DNA of 64,000 nucleotides from Dolomedes plantarius (GCA_907164885.2 OU015490.1:233871332-233935331), one strand, 5' to 3'; shown: positions 1 to 12,519, numbered from the stretch's first letter. Notes: generated by a model not told the origin, from the letters alone. A program made the numbers and translations.

Positions 1-259
1 TACCCCTTCTTAGTGCGTCGTTTTTTTTTAGAGTGTAAAATCTTAAGTATAACAAAGTTTCGTACAGCATTTAAACTGAACCATCCGACAATGAACATGA
101 TGCATTATCACGCAGATTAGCAGGTTTGTCAATTCGTCTTCTAGCGATGGCATCTGGAGCTCTACTCCCCTTGCTGGAATGGGTTGGTCTTTCTAAATCT
201 CTTCCGAACCTTCTGGAACCATCTAGATTTCTTTTTAGAAACTCCAGGAGGTTCAAATA

Positions 260-3160
260 GAGACATTCCGACGGTGTTTAATGACTTCTGGTGTCCTAAA
301 TGATGATGAGGCCAAGACAGCGCTACCACATAGGTCATGCTAATGAAAAATAATTATCCCCAAATTTAACTGCCGCTTTAGAGTATAGGCCAGTTGGATC
401 AAGGATGGATGCCATGTAGCTACATAACCTACAGCTATAAGCTGTTCCCAAAAATTCAGCAACAGCACTGAAACAGATTTTAGTACCCAATATACAGATT
501 TTAGTACCCAAACCATTCAGAAAAAATTCTGTACCAAAATAGTAAAGGAATTATTAAGATTTAAAATATGACAGCTGGGAAAATTATCGCTTATGAACCT
601 TTGATTAAAAGTTCTTAATTCATTTTATAACTTTCCCTCACTTGACTTCATGACATGAAGTCATAATAAGGAATCATAATAAGTCCTTAAGGAAGATATA
701 AGGAATTTTTAAAAGTATTTTTCTCTTCTCGCGTTGTTTCTTCTGAGATACATACGTAGTCTATCTTATGTATGTAAAACGTGTCATATAAAATTCATAT
801 TTCAACAATTATGAAGATATGGAGTGTGCACCCTGAAGTAACCCTGTATCTGTAGAAAATTCAATGAACAATGAATTAGATATTTAATTATTGAATAACA
901 ACTACTAAAATACTGTTGCTTCAGAAAAGTAATAAAGTATAAGAATTTACGAAACTTACTTATTTTTAATTTCCTAAAATTATGAAAATGTTATCATACT
1001 TTTTGGTATTAAGTTTTAATTCTTCCTTTTGATTATTAAACTAAAAATTGTTAGAATTAAATTTTTTTTAAATTATTATTTAAAAATTATTTTTTTTATT
1101 TATTACCCGCACTATGTTGATAATTTCCTAAGAGTTATGAACGAACCAATGCAATTTCCTTCTTGAAATAACGTGTAGCTATTATAATAAAACTAATCGA
1201 TTAAAATATATTGAATTTAGTTATCTAAAAATTAATCTTTATTTATGTGTAATATTGAAATTACGCTAAAATGTTCATAATTTAGGAGTAGCTGGTGATC
1301 CAACGAGCCATTGTTGAGTAGTAATTTTGTATATCTTCGACATCGTTTAGCTTTCGTAACACCTCATTTAGATTTTTCCTCTGTGTGATCTCATCACTAG
1401 TGAGTTCAGAGGAATGATACAACGTATTTTTTATAAACTTATTAGGGAAATAATATTGGATACTTAAAATAAAATTAAAATTTTTTAAGATCGTTGTTGA
1501 ATACGTATATATTCAAAAAACCATTATTGTAAAAAAAAGAGAGAAAAGAAATTTACAGTATAGATCCCATGTGGTGTATCTCTCAAGCGTACATAATCCT
1601 CACTTACAGAATAGACCTCTACGAGAACTATAGAATAAGACTAGGTATTCGTTGTAATCATCTTATCCTTCTTCCGTGAATTCTTGAACGCCTTTACAGG
1701 TAGCCACCTAGCATAATGAACATTCAATTGTTTCCCAATGCCATTAAACATATGCCATCGGCATTTGAAATTATGTCTTCCAAGCAATAACATATTATAT
1801 ACAATGTTGTTAGTATTTCCCGATTTTCTTTTGCAAATTATGTAAAATTTCTTTGCGCATGAATTTGCTATACTCTAACAATAATTACCTACTCGTATAG
1901 CATATTATTAAACCTTTACAAATAGTACCTTAAATATATTCAAATAAAACCATTTTGAAAATTTTTTCTCGGCATATCACGATGATATAGTTGAAAACAA
2001 CCAAACCCTATGAATTATGAGAATCTTACAAACTATTGAAAATGAAACTTTTAGTTAAAGACTAAATAAAAACTACTGCAGAAGAATTTAATCATCTCTG
2101 GTTTGAACAAAATAAATGCAGTTGACTGAAGTGTATGCAAAAATTGTTTTTAAAAGAACATTTTACTGCAGAATCAGTAACATACTTGTGTATATTTAAA
2201 AAAGTTTTATCAGAGTTCATGTTAATTTAATACACATTTCCCTAATAAACGTCATTGTGAATGGATTGTTGATAACTCTGTTCCTTTTTAAAGATATTCA
2301 CCTCTAACATCTAAAGTGCAGGACTTTAAAAAAAGGTATGAAAAGTGTAGTTTTTTTGCCATTAACGCAGTGTGTCTTAATAAAGCATTGCCTAAAAAGT
2401 TTTAAAAAGTTCTATCTAGCAAAGTTCGCTATTTTTCGAAATTTTTTGGAAAAAATTTGGAATTTGAGCATTCACTTGCATTAAATCTCAAAATATAAAG
2501 CAATTTCAGTATAATAAAAACTTCTTGTATAACAGCATCCGATGAAAAACAAAGTGAATTATTGTTGAAAAAAACATGCTATTTATAAGATACCCTGATT
2601 TTTAAAATATATATTAACTGAACTCTCTTTATAATTAGCTCATGTACAGTATGATAGCGGATATTTTATGTTTAATTATATGTATGGAATAAGAATCATT
2701 GTTAATTTCTATAGTTTATTATGTTCTAATGTGAGAAAACTCCTTTAGAAGGCAAGCTTCTGTTTCTTTTGCATAATTAATCTGAAAATTATATTTGCTT
2801 ATGTTTTCCCATTAAAAAAATGCATTTAATAAAAATTAAGTTTTTACCAGGAAGTTTATAATTTTGAAAATTATTTCTATTTAGTTATGATTTGACTTAC
2901 TGAATTTATTATGAAGACAGATTAGTCATAATACAATAAATTATTTTTTTAACATTTTTTTTATTTTTAGAGACGGGTTTTTTTTTTTATTTCCTTTATT
3001 TCTATTGTAAGAATTATCTTTACGTTTTTAATAGTAATAATGGATTTTCATAAAATAAAAATTCAACTGTACTTTCTAAATGGCAAACCATATATAAAGT
3101 ATCTAGAAATTGAACACAATTTCGAAAAAAACAAAATAAAAACACACTAGATAATTTGTT
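260..3160. other. Non-coding AT-rich flank downstream of neuropeptide gene 1
   Basis: No credible coding sequence. The only notable property is alignment to 25874-28300 in unit 2, with scattered substitutions and short indels. Positions 1-260 match 19245-19510 and contain a short frame (71-256, minus) present in both units. Its amino-acid sequence resembles no family I recognise, and it is probably repeat-derived. Confidence 0.5.
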
Positions 3161-3168
3161 GATTGCTC

Positions 3169-3174
3169 TTTATT
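3169..3174 (-). terminator. Polyadenylation signal of neuropeptide gene 1
   Basis: AATAAA on the minus strand inside CAATAAAGAGCA, about 210 nt beyond the stop codon. The same core, GCTCTTTATTG on the plus strand, occurs at 28305-28310 and 58530-58535 at comparable distances beyond the stops of genes 2 and 3. That supports it as the real 3' end signal. Confidence 0.7.
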
Positions 3175-3382
3175 GCTTTAAATATGTAAAACTTTTTTTC
3201 ATACATTTCATAGTTTTTCTGTTTTACAAATATGCTGATATTTACAAAAAACTTTCCATATAATTCATAGTGATTATTTTTCACGACAGTTATAGTGTAA
3301 CTGACGTCAAAAAGCTACGTTCAAATGTAAGAACACGTTTCAGGGATAATCCATGCACTCTTTACAAATATAGAGCATCCGA

Positions 3383-3963
3383 CTAGCCAATCCTAGGAAT
3401 GAAAACTGCTTGACCCCTTACTCTATAAGCTTGCGGGTTATACCTAACTGTTTGGGGAACTAAATAACCTCTTCCAATTCGTGGAATGAAAATGGCAGCT
3501 CTTTTCTCTTCAAAACTGCCTAAATTCTTCTTGCCAATGCGAGGAATGAAGACCATTCTTCCCTTAGGCCCTCTTTTGTCAGTCGAGAAGAAATAATCTA
3601 GGTCATTGCCTTGATGTAAAACTGGGTTCATTACAGCATCTTCAGATTTTTCTTGGTCAAAGTCTTTGCTGGATTCGTTATCACTTGTTGCAGCATGTTC
3701 ATCTGCAACGGATCTCTTCTTGCGACCGATTCGCGGAATCAATTTAACATTAGGTCTTTTCTGTAAAACCATGTTGCTGTCTGCGAAATCACGAGTGCTT
3801 TCAAGATTAGTAGAGCCGAAATCTGCCTCGAAAAGCATGCCAGGAGCCACGGACTTAGCCGCAATACGGTGGTTGTCCCAAGCTTTCTCCATAAAACTGG
3901 GATACATCATCGCAGCCCCGTCATCTTCTTCAGCGGCCAGTGGGGTTAGAAAAGCCTCCATTC
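3383..3963 (-). CDS. FIPRIamide neuropeptide precursor, gene 1, exon 2 (mature peptides)
   Basis: Main coding exon of a secreted neuropeptide precursor. Numbering is for the spliced 218-residue product. Four amidation-ready peptides are visible: PNVKLIPRIG (96-105, after Lys-Arg and before GRKKR), MVFIPRIG (162-169, followed by KK), AAIFIPRIG (181-189, after EEKR), and GQAVFIPRIG (209-218), whose amidating Gly is the last residue before the TAG stop. The rest is acidic spacer. The C-terminal PRX-amide places it in the CAPA/periviscerokinin-pyrokinin-ETH superfamily; which member is not settled by sequence alone. The exon starts after TTTTTTCTAACAG; upstream in-frame codons are intron. It joins in phase 1 to the signal-peptide exon at 8931-9006. 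It is nearly identical to gene 2 in the peptides and differs mostly in the spacers. Such peptides act as hormones on G-protein-coupled receptors after secretion from neurons (family knowledge). Confidence 0.92.
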
Positions 3964-4285
3964 CTGTTAGAAAAAATATATTTAGTGCCATTACGAAAGT
4001 GGTTAAAAGCGAACATGAAAAATATTATTTTTGGAAAGCATTTCACCTCAAGTGAGTGAGAAATTTCCATTAACTTGTGACAAAATATTTTTATACTTTC
4101 TAAAGTCCCAAAACTGTGGCAACATATAAATAGCAAAGTAGATCTATCAGTTTATAAAAGTACGAGTAATATGATAAATAGAAACTCCTTTAGGTAAAAA
4201 AGTGTATTCACAGTGGTTTTAAATTTATACATTAAACGTAATAGAAATAATTAAATTTTAAAAAGCTGAAAATACTACAAAGACT

Positions 4286-4419
4286 TATATGTATATGTGT
4301 GTGTGTGTATATATATGTGTGTGTGTGTATATATGTGTGTGTGTGTATATGTGTGTGTGTATATATATGTGTGTGTGTGTGTATATGTGTGTGTATGTGT
4401 GTGTGTGTATGTGTGTGTA

Positions 4420-4467
<48 letters not shown>

Positions 4468-4476
4468 TATATATAC
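4286..4476. repeat. Compound (GT/AT)n microsatellite
   Basis: Alternating TATATGTGTGTG blocks merge into pure TA. It lies in the intron about 320 bp from exon 2 of gene 1. The open frames across it on both strands are low-complexity artefacts. The matching place in unit 2 (about 29200) lacks it. Confidence 0.95.
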
Positions 4477-5211
4477 AGTGGGTTGCCAAATTATTAGGGA
4501 CACTACGCAATTTCTGAAATTTCGACATTTACAATATACATCGTCTAAAAAATGTGTGAACAGCCTCTGTATAAATTGTAAGAAATTATTCAACTTTTGT
4601 TTGCTCAAAGTTTAAACATTGGTTTTTTGGATAAACCCGTGAGTTAATGTAATTTTAACCGTCGCAAGGTACTAAAAATTCCCCCTAATTGTCATTTTTA
4701 TTTTCTCACGCATTAAGGTATACAGTGTTTAAACTTTGGTTGCTTAAACGGAGTGTTGTTACATTAATTACATTAGAAAATTCACCATCTGTTATATTGA
4801 GGTTTAAGTTGTTAAGTTGACCTGTTAAGTTCTTAAGTTGCGGTTTAGAAGCTCAGTTATTGTTTTGGCGTGTCGTCAAAAGTTAGAGTGGGGAGGTAAA
4901 TATTAAAAGAGAAAATATTTAATTGCTAAATATCATTCACGTCTGAATGCATCATGATACGTTTATTAAAGTTTACATTTTAATTACTCCAAAAATATAC
5001 CTTAATTTTTGTCTTCAAATTTTTCTTAAAGTCAAAAATCTTATTTTACTTTTCCCAGGTTAATAACGCATATAATATTCTGAATTTTTGGCAAGAGCAA
5101 AAGGAGGCAGTGTAAATGCTTAGGTACTGATGAATCTCCGTATACGAGTACGTTTGCAAAGTATAATTCATTAAGGATGTGTGTATGTGTGTGTGTTTGT
5201 ATGCGTACAGA

Positions 5212-5502
<291 letters not shown>

Positions 5503-5724
5503 TATTTATGTCAGAAGTTACCAGAAGTACTGAAATCATTGAGTTTTACCAAAATGGAAATAGAAATCTGAGATAACCATTTATAAAGATACTTTAAACA
5601 CTGAAATAATACGTTCGGAAAAAAACAAACATGATAAATCGCTTAGGTTTTATTCTATAAAACGCTTAGTCAACCGTTGACATTATTAGTTGTTTCATGT
5701 GTTACATACATATTAAATGAAGGT

Positions 5725-6118
5725 TATATATAATCGTAAAAGAATATGTAACACGAAATTTTTAATAAAAGAATTTACTTTCTTTTCCTTATGAAATTTA
5801 TTTTTCCTTGATGAAGTATTAAGACTTTTTCTTTGCTTAAGGGTAATATCTGTTGACCTTTAACAAAATGTTCCAAAATATTATACCATTAAATGGTACG
5901 TGATACTCATAAAATAAATGCTATATATAATCGTAAAATAATATGTAACACGAAATTTTTTATAAAAGAATTTACTTTCTTTTCCTTATGAAATTTATTT
6001 TTCCTTGATGAAGTATTAAGATTTTTTCTTTGTTTAAGGGTAATATCTGTTGACCTTTAACAAAATGTTCCAAAATATTATACCATTAAATGGTACATGA
6101 TACTCATAAAATAAAGGC
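5725..6118. repeat. Tandem duplication, two 197-bp copies
   Basis: Two adjacent near-identical copies, 5725-5921 and 5922-6118, both beginning TATATATAATCGTAAAA. Unit 2 carries a single copy (from about 29892), so this is a private duplication in the intron of gene 1. Confidence 0.9.
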
Positions 6119-6263
6119 AGCTAAAGGTATTTTTGTCTGTCACAAGTGCTTTCCATGGGGGAGAATTGAACTCACAGCACAATATCTCTAACACTGGAAT
6201 TTTTCCTACTATACAGCACAAGGGTGACTAAGCGGTGATTTTCTTCCCAATAACTTATCCTCG

Positions 6264-6439
6264 GTCTGGAGCGCTACGATAAATTTTTGCTTCATAAGGG
6301 CTAATTACACTGGGACCAACTGCTTAAAGCCGTACGGATTTTCCGAAAGGCTACAAACGTCCATGCCAAGAATGAGATTCGAACCCACACACTTTGGTAC
6401 CGAATGCCAGCGCGCTAGTCATTTGGCCATCGTCTGGCT
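6264..6439 (-). mobile_element. tRNA-derived SINE with target-site duplication
   Basis: Read on the minus strand, the block starts GTAGCCAGACGATGG, carries an A-box-like TGGCCAAATGAC and a B box GGTTCGAATCTC, and is about 176 bp long. It is flanked by ACTTATCCTCG (6253-6263) and ACTTACCCTCG (6440-6450). Unit 2 has the empty site, a single TTATCCTCG at about 30231-30240. The head is that of a tRNA-derived SINE; the family name is unknown to me. Confidence 0.8.
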
Positions 6440-7648
6440 ACTTACCCTCGAAATATTTACTCTAGAAATTATTTTATTATCATTTTGATTTATGTAAAAA
6501 ATTCATTATAAACTATTTTGTAGCAGAAAGCTAATCAAATTTCAAACTGCTGAAAACACTACAAAGATTTATATATAATTAGTAAAGGATAATTCAACTG
6601 ATGGCTCAAAGGTTGGTAATATAGACAAAACCCTGGAATAATGTATTCTAAACCTAATCTAGGGACACACAATTTCCCCAAAAAGTTATTTTTTCTTACG
6701 TGACAAAATATTCTGCAGGGTTTTTGGGATCAGGTTAGTTAAACTGCGTGTTGTTTCCTTAATTGCATAAGCAAATGCGTCTGTTATGTTGTATCTTCGG
6801 AGTTGTACAAGTGAAGTATATTTTACTTGGACTGGAATTTTTAATGGTTTGTCATCTTTTAAGCGAAACATCCAAAATTACATACAAGGTATCTTTGTAC
6901 AGATTACCTGTGTTGTCTTTTGATTCACTTACTGATAGAAAATTAAAATTTTGATTTAAAAATTTTAAAATACTTTTTCGGAAAAAAAAGCTTTTATAAA
7001 AAGGATTTTGTGTCTTAAAAAGAGAAATTTCGTTTAAAATTAATCGAAGTTTCAGTAGATATATAAATTTAAAAAGTGTTTTAGAAAAAATTATTATACA
7101 GAAATATCCTTCAAACATAAAGTGATATTTATACAAAAGATCATTTACAAAATGTTCAAAATAAATTATAAATAATACTTTGTATGACAGGCGCCTTTGA
7201 AAGCATTATATTCCTTTCTGATAAAAAAAATGTACAGAAGTGTTAGAAGTGTTAGAAGTACATAATGAAAGTCAAATTAATATTTTAATCTTTTCCTTGT
7301 AGCATAAAGCAATTTTTAAATGCATTTTTTCAAAAGATTTTTTTAACAATGTTTCTGCGAATAGAAATTTTACGTCCTATATTACTGATTGGACAATTTC
7401 TGATTTATTCTAGGGAATTTTAAAAAGTAATCTTTGATCTGTTACGATTTTATTTACATCACATATATCCAGCATTCTTTAAATTAAATAAAACTGCTTT
7501 TATACTATTTTCTTTTAAAATAGAAAGAGAAAAATAGTGGGAAATTTCTAGAATATTTGATTAGAGTATTACTAGGTTACATAATACATTGATTTTGTTT
7601 TTTAGATCGTATGTGTTATAAATATTTTACCAAAAGAAAATTAGAATA

Positions 7649-7694
7649 CATTGATGGAAAAGTTATAAATGCTCTTTTAACTTTTCCATCAATG
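7649..7694. other. Conserved intronic hairpin (16-bp stem)
   Basis: CATTGATGGAAAAGTT at 7649-7664 and its exact reverse complement at 7679-7694, with a 14-nt loop. The same structure occurs at 31460-31505 in the intron of gene 2 with one stem mismatch. Function unknown; the stem is rather short for a typical miRNA precursor. Confidence 0.6.
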
Positions 7695-8930
7695 CTTTAT
7701 TAACCATTATTCTAAGGTAAGCGGATCTCTGAGGTTTTTAAACCAATTCTCTAAGGTATAATTATCCTAATATTTAGAAAATGCGAAAGATGTACTAAAG
7801 AAAGACCTATAAAGTGCTTGTTGTATAAATCCTCAAATACTGTGATTAAATTATTGATGTTGTTTTCAGATTAAAATATGAATTAGCATAGGAATGAATA
7901 GGAAAATTATACATAAAGAATCTTTGTACTCATATCCATTTCTTTTTACCAAAATACTCATAAAAAGAAAATACAATATTTGTGAACTCGTAAAAATTTA
8001 AGTAAATGTAAATGCAAATTGTTCAGAAAATGTAAAACATTCATCGTTCGACGGATACAGGCAGTTTCATATTTCGCTCTAGCGAATATCTAAGTTATGT
8101 ACTCTTTTTGTGACTGATACTTGCTGTGAACGTACATAGCTTTTAATGTACATTTTCAAGTTTCTCTTTTTGAGTTAATTTTACAGAACCATGTTAGTTT
8201 TAATAAGATTTTTAATGAACTTGGAAGGGGGCAATTTGACTTCATTTTGCCAAACTTTTAAGGGAATCTAGACGAAAAAAGCAGCATATTTTATTACCAA
8301 GATATCGTCAGAAGGTAGCATGGAAGGAAACATGGTTTCATATTTCTCTATAAAAAGTAATTAATATCTTTTTTATTAAGGTAACCCCAAAATGCTGACA
8401 CACTTGTCATGAATGTTGCATTTAAGTTTTTAAATATATTGTTTGCGGATACTAGTTATTCTTAATGAGGAAATAACTTTACGTTACATAATATATTTTG
8501 CTTACATTTTGCCAAATTATTGTAGAAGTTTTATCCTTTTCTATCAATGGATTCGTCAGACGTAAACACTCTTTTCATGTTTCTCCATAGTTTAATTCTA
8601 TGTAGTTTACTTATTTTCTTTTTTTTTGGGGGGGGGAGAAGGGGGGTTAACCTAACTTTGCTCTGGAGACCTTAAAACACATGGATATTTTTATATTTTT
8701 AGATTACACTTTTGTCTACATCAGAAAGTTAATACTTAACAAATAACAAAACATTACAATGTATCATTTTTGTACAATTTGCGAATTAAATAAACGAAGG
8801 AGAAACATACTGTAGCTTCAATTATAACGATTTAGTAAAGTCATCTATAGGATAATAAATACTCTAAAGGAACAGATTATTTAGTGAAAATTGCATTACG
8901 CAAATAAGTTTATAAAGGAGTGTTTCTCAC

Positions 8931-9006
8931 CATAGGACCAATCTAGCAGAGACGAATATAAAACAATTTTGCATAGAATAGCCAAAGAGCACAACTTTTC
9001 TCTCAT
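8931..9006 (-). CDS. FIPRIamide neuropeptide precursor, gene 1, exon 1 (signal peptide)
   Basis: Seventy-six nucleotides from ATG (9006) to a strong donor ATG|GTGAGAAAC. It encodes 25 residues beginning MREKLCSLAIL and ending LLDWSY, plus the first base of a Gly codon. The hydrophobic core LAILCKIVLYSSLL fits a secretory signal peptide cleaved near the exon junction. Phase 1 at the donor matches the phase needed at the exon 2 acceptor (3963), giving Y-G-M-E-A-F across the junction. The counterpart exons at 32798-32873 and 62109-62184 have the same 76-nt length, the same donor and the KLC motif at residues 4-6. This is the true N terminus; frames that start inside the intron at exon 2 lack a signal peptide. 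Confidence 0.85.
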
Positions 9007-9126
9007 CTTTTCTTCACTTTAAGAAAAAACCTACTTGGTTTAAACAGTATTCCAAAACCGCTATTCGACTTTCCCAAAGTGTAGACACGAAGAACTCGGT
9101 ATGACTGACCATGTACTAAACAAACC

Positions 9127-9173
9127 TTTTTATATGAACTCTGGGGCAGAATTTTGCTCCCAAAATGACGTCA
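9127..9173 (-). promoter_or_regulatory. Promoter of neuropeptide gene 1: TATA box and CRE
   Basis: On the minus strand TATAAAAA lies at 9127-9134, about 120 nt upstream of the ATG. A perfect palindromic cAMP-response element, TGACGTCA, lies at 9166-9173, 31 nt further upstream. Both elements and their spacing recur at gene 2 and, despite strong divergence, at gene 3. The transcription start would be about 30 nt downstream of the TATA box, near 9100 (inference). Confidence 0.75.
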
Positions 9174-9436
9174 AAAAATTCGTTATCTTAGAATCTAATT
9201 CTGCCGAGGGATTACATGAAATTTACTTCGCAAAACTTATTGCTTTCATCTCCCTTAAATTTATGTTTATGTGACACTTTTTGACTTTATGACGTAGAAT
9301 ATTGGACTAAGAATTAAATATAAAAACGCTTTGCAAACTTTAAAAGAAAAGTTTTAACTTTTCTTTGATGATAAGCATTAGCATGTTTTAAAAATAGCAC
9401 GTCACTTTCTTTATGTATCCTATAGTTGATATTATG

Positions 9437-9530
<94 letters not shown>

Positions 9531-10341
9531 AACATATAGTTATTTTTATCTAATATGAACTGCTCAGAGTTTATTATTAAATAGAGCAAAATCCCCGTAC
9601 TTTAGCAATTCATAGTTTTAAAATTTTTTTAAATCATACAAATTGAATAGAATTTTTCTCTAATTTAAAAGAGTTACTTATTTATCTACCCAGCTGTAAT
9701 TTTTATATAGAAAGCAATATACGTACACTTGAAAAGTATTTGACCAGATAAAAATTTTGTGTTAGAATTGTCAAAATTTATAATTCAGTGCCTCTTTTTT
9801 TTTCGCCATATCTTTCGAAATAATAACTCATTATTAGGGCTCTCAGACCGGGGTTTTTAAATTCAGATCTGGATTTTCAAAGGTGATATGGATTTATGGT
9901 TATTATTTTTTAAAAATATCTCAAAATTTGGGTTTTCCCCCTGTAAATTAAAAAAAGTAAAAATATAGCCAAAAATATTTATTTATCACTGTAAGCAGAA
10001 TTAGTTATGTAAATGTAATTATGTAATTTAGTTATGTAATTATGTAAATTTAGGAATTTAAAATTGTACAAGTGAGAATCATTTGGAATGAATCGTGATA
10101 TATCACTCTTTTATGAAACCATCCCAGAATTTGCATACGTGTTACGAAATACCAAAGATCGATTCAATAATCCCAAATAAGAAATTTTATAACACTTCAT
10201 GATCCATTTGACTATTTTACTTCATTCTTTTGAGTGCGTAAAGAGAGTTTTTTCATAAGTTAATAAAATCAATACAAAACGCACAGATTCTCTTAAAACT
10301 GTAAACGATCGTATGATAGCAGAATAAATAAATAGATATAT
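9174..10341. other. Non-coding upstream region of gene 1 with a TA/TG microsatellite
   Basis: No coding sequence. It holds a compound (TA)n(TG)n microsatellite at 9435-9530, shorter in unit 2 (33303-33350). The first 250 bp upstream of the CRE are unusually well conserved between units, including the stretch around TTGACTTTATGACGTA. Further enhancer elements could lie here, but I see no recognisable motif. Confidence 0.5.
9435..9530. repeat. (TA)n(TG)n microsatellite
   Basis: TA dinucleotides followed by about ten TG dinucleotides. The counterpart is 33303-33350. Confidence 0.95.
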
Positions 10342-10789
10342 GGGCGTGGTAGACCAGTTGGCAAAGGCAGCGAATCAGTGATCTGAGCGTTGCTGGTTCG
10401 ATGCCGGTCGCTTAAAAATCTACCACCGTGTACGCTAATGTCTGATGTGCACAAAAAATATGTCGTTACTGCAATGTCCTCCAAGTTCTCAAAAATTGCC
10501 GCTGGATGTGCGGGGTCAAGTGTACTGGTCTCAGGAGTTCCCTTTGTAATATCTTAGTCGCTTGGTCGGGTCCTGGCTGGTACAAGCACCTGGCTGGTTG
10601 GAAGTGTACCGGTCTCGTCACTTGATTCGGTTCAAAATTACGGGACAGGTCCGTTAGCGAAGTCGGACTCCTACCCTTGTGGTGCTATTCAAAACCGTGA
10701 TCCGCACCTTTCTGCCCAATATCCTTTATGGACTTGATATGATATACTGTCAGTCAAGGGGCATAAGCCACAACAACACAAGACATAGA
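10342..10789 (+). mobile_element. tRNA-derived SINE, copy in unit 1
   Basis: The head contains an A-box-like stretch (GTTGGCAAAGGCAG) and a B box CTGGTTCGATGCC. The body contains GTGTACGCTAATG and GTGCGGGGTCAAG; the tail is GTCAAGGGGCATAAGCCAC then CAACAACACA and a GATA-rich run. A co-linear copy is at 34172-34543 in unit 2, so insertion predates the duplication. A related copy lacking the first half of the head is at 41270-41572. Confidence 0.75.
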
Positions 10790-11982
10790 TAGATATCATC
10801 AAATTAGTCTTCCTGGAGGTCTAAATCAAAACAGGTAAAATACTTCTTTTGAAAAAGCTTGTTTTATCGGATTAAGAAGCACGCAATATATAAAAAAACC
10901 CAGGAAAATCTTTAGCAAATTAATTTGGAGGTCAGCGATGAAATGAATGGGTATGTATTATCTTCTTTGCATTTTTTTTTACAATAATTCAGTCTGACGA
11001 CAATTAAATAAAATAACTTTTATTTAACTTCAAGTAACCTTAGAAAATAGGATGTGTATTATCTTCTTATCATTTTTTTATTTACAATAATTAAAAAAAT
11101 GTTTTTAAAAATGCTGGATGTAATAAAAGTCGTGGTTCGAGCGGTCTTTGCCGTTCTTTCACTTATTGAAGCGACACCATTTGGACAAAAGACGTGTATT
11201 GCAATTGACACACAAACATATACGTAAAAAGAAACAAAAAGATTTGCACACAGCAGTATCTTTAGGAAACTTCACGATGATACTCTTAGCCTACTTGCTA
11301 AAAATTTTTGTAGCTGTCTGAGAATCTTATTAGGGGGCTGTCACAACGTTTTTAGCCTGACTCGCTCAATGGGCTACCTTGGGATATCCTAATTCTCAAA
11401 TGACTATCTTGCATCGAGAACGTTTGGGGGGGGGGGCACCTGTTGCTCTGGAATTCCCCCTCCTACAGGCAAGACTCTGCGATATTATGCTAACTCTTTC
11501 AATACCTTAGCATCAAGGCATCGACTCTAGCTAAAGGATACTGGTACTACACTGGATTTTTTTTATTGTTTGTTACTGTGAGGCCCTCTCACACGTTGGG
11601 AGGCTGGGCACATTCCTTAAATTGAATAAGCCTTCGCAAATGCGACCATTTTAAGAAAGATTGACAAGGTAGTTAACAATTCAATAACCCTTCAGTACTC
11701 GCGTGGGGGACATATGTCACCCATCTACATTCATCTTCCCTAATGGTGGGTCATCGGAAGGTTGGAAGTCTCCCCTTTTTCTTTTACCGCCAAACGAGCC
11801 TTCCTTCTTGTCCCCTCTCCTTTCACTTTAGTTAGTCTCTAAGTGTTTTTCGATTGTATGGCGTCAAAGTTCACTTTTTGACACCTGTCCCCCCCCCCGC
11901 GACCATCTATGTAACTTTTGAAGGTAAGTGAATTTATTTTTATTCTCCGTAATATTTAGATTTTAGATCCATTTATTTATTT

Positions 11983-12519
11983 ATGATTAAAAAACTAATA
12001 AGAGAGAGTCAATGCCAAATAGGTTCTTTACATGAAACTTTTTTTAATCACATTTTTGAATGTGATAAAAAAAAGTTTGGCAGAAATGTCAGAGCCAGGC
12101 AGGAAAACATTATAACACTTTTTCCAGGGCCAAATGGCATAGCGGCAAAACTTTTTTCTCCAGAAAAAATATTAGATTTGTTTATTGATGAACAAGTCTA
12201 TAAAATAATTGCAGACTGTGCAAATATTTACATTGATTCTATCAAATGTAAATTTTAAAGGGATCGGGATGCCAGAAATATCAACGAGGTAGAGGTCAGG
12301 GCCTTATTTGGTCTTCTTCTTTTGACAGGCACTTATAAAAGTTCTAGGACAAATATCGATAAGTTTTGGGATAACTCGAAAGGTAATGAATTGGAATCAT
12401 GTTACCTAATAATGAGCAAAAACAGGTTTGCGTTTCATGTCAGGTACCTTCATTTTGATGACCTTCGGGATAGGGCATCTCGACGAGAATTTGATAAATT
12501 TGCTCCCATAAGGAATTAA
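11983..12519 (+). pseudogene. piggyBac transposase, N-terminal half (broken)
   Basis: One frame with an in-frame TAA at 12256-12258. The segment VRALFGLLLLTG...FWDNSKGNELESCYLIMSKNRF matches the start of the DDE_Tnp_1_7 domain of piggyBac transposases (family knowledge). It stops at 12519, well short of the usual 550-600 residues. The catalytic core is missing; only the cysteine-rich C-terminal zinc region survives downstream (12721-12838). Confidence 0.75.

Noticed and set aside
3383..3963. Naming the neuropeptide gene Capa, pyrokinin or Eth outright
   Set aside because: The PRI-amide ending fits the superfamily, but sequence alone here does not decide between its members, so no symbol was given.
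3666..4055. Long plus-strand frame antisense to neuropeptide gene 1 (and 28800-29189 opposite gene 2)
   Set aside because: It is the shadow of the precursor exon. It is shared by the duplicates only because the DNA is duplicated, and gene 3 does not keep it.
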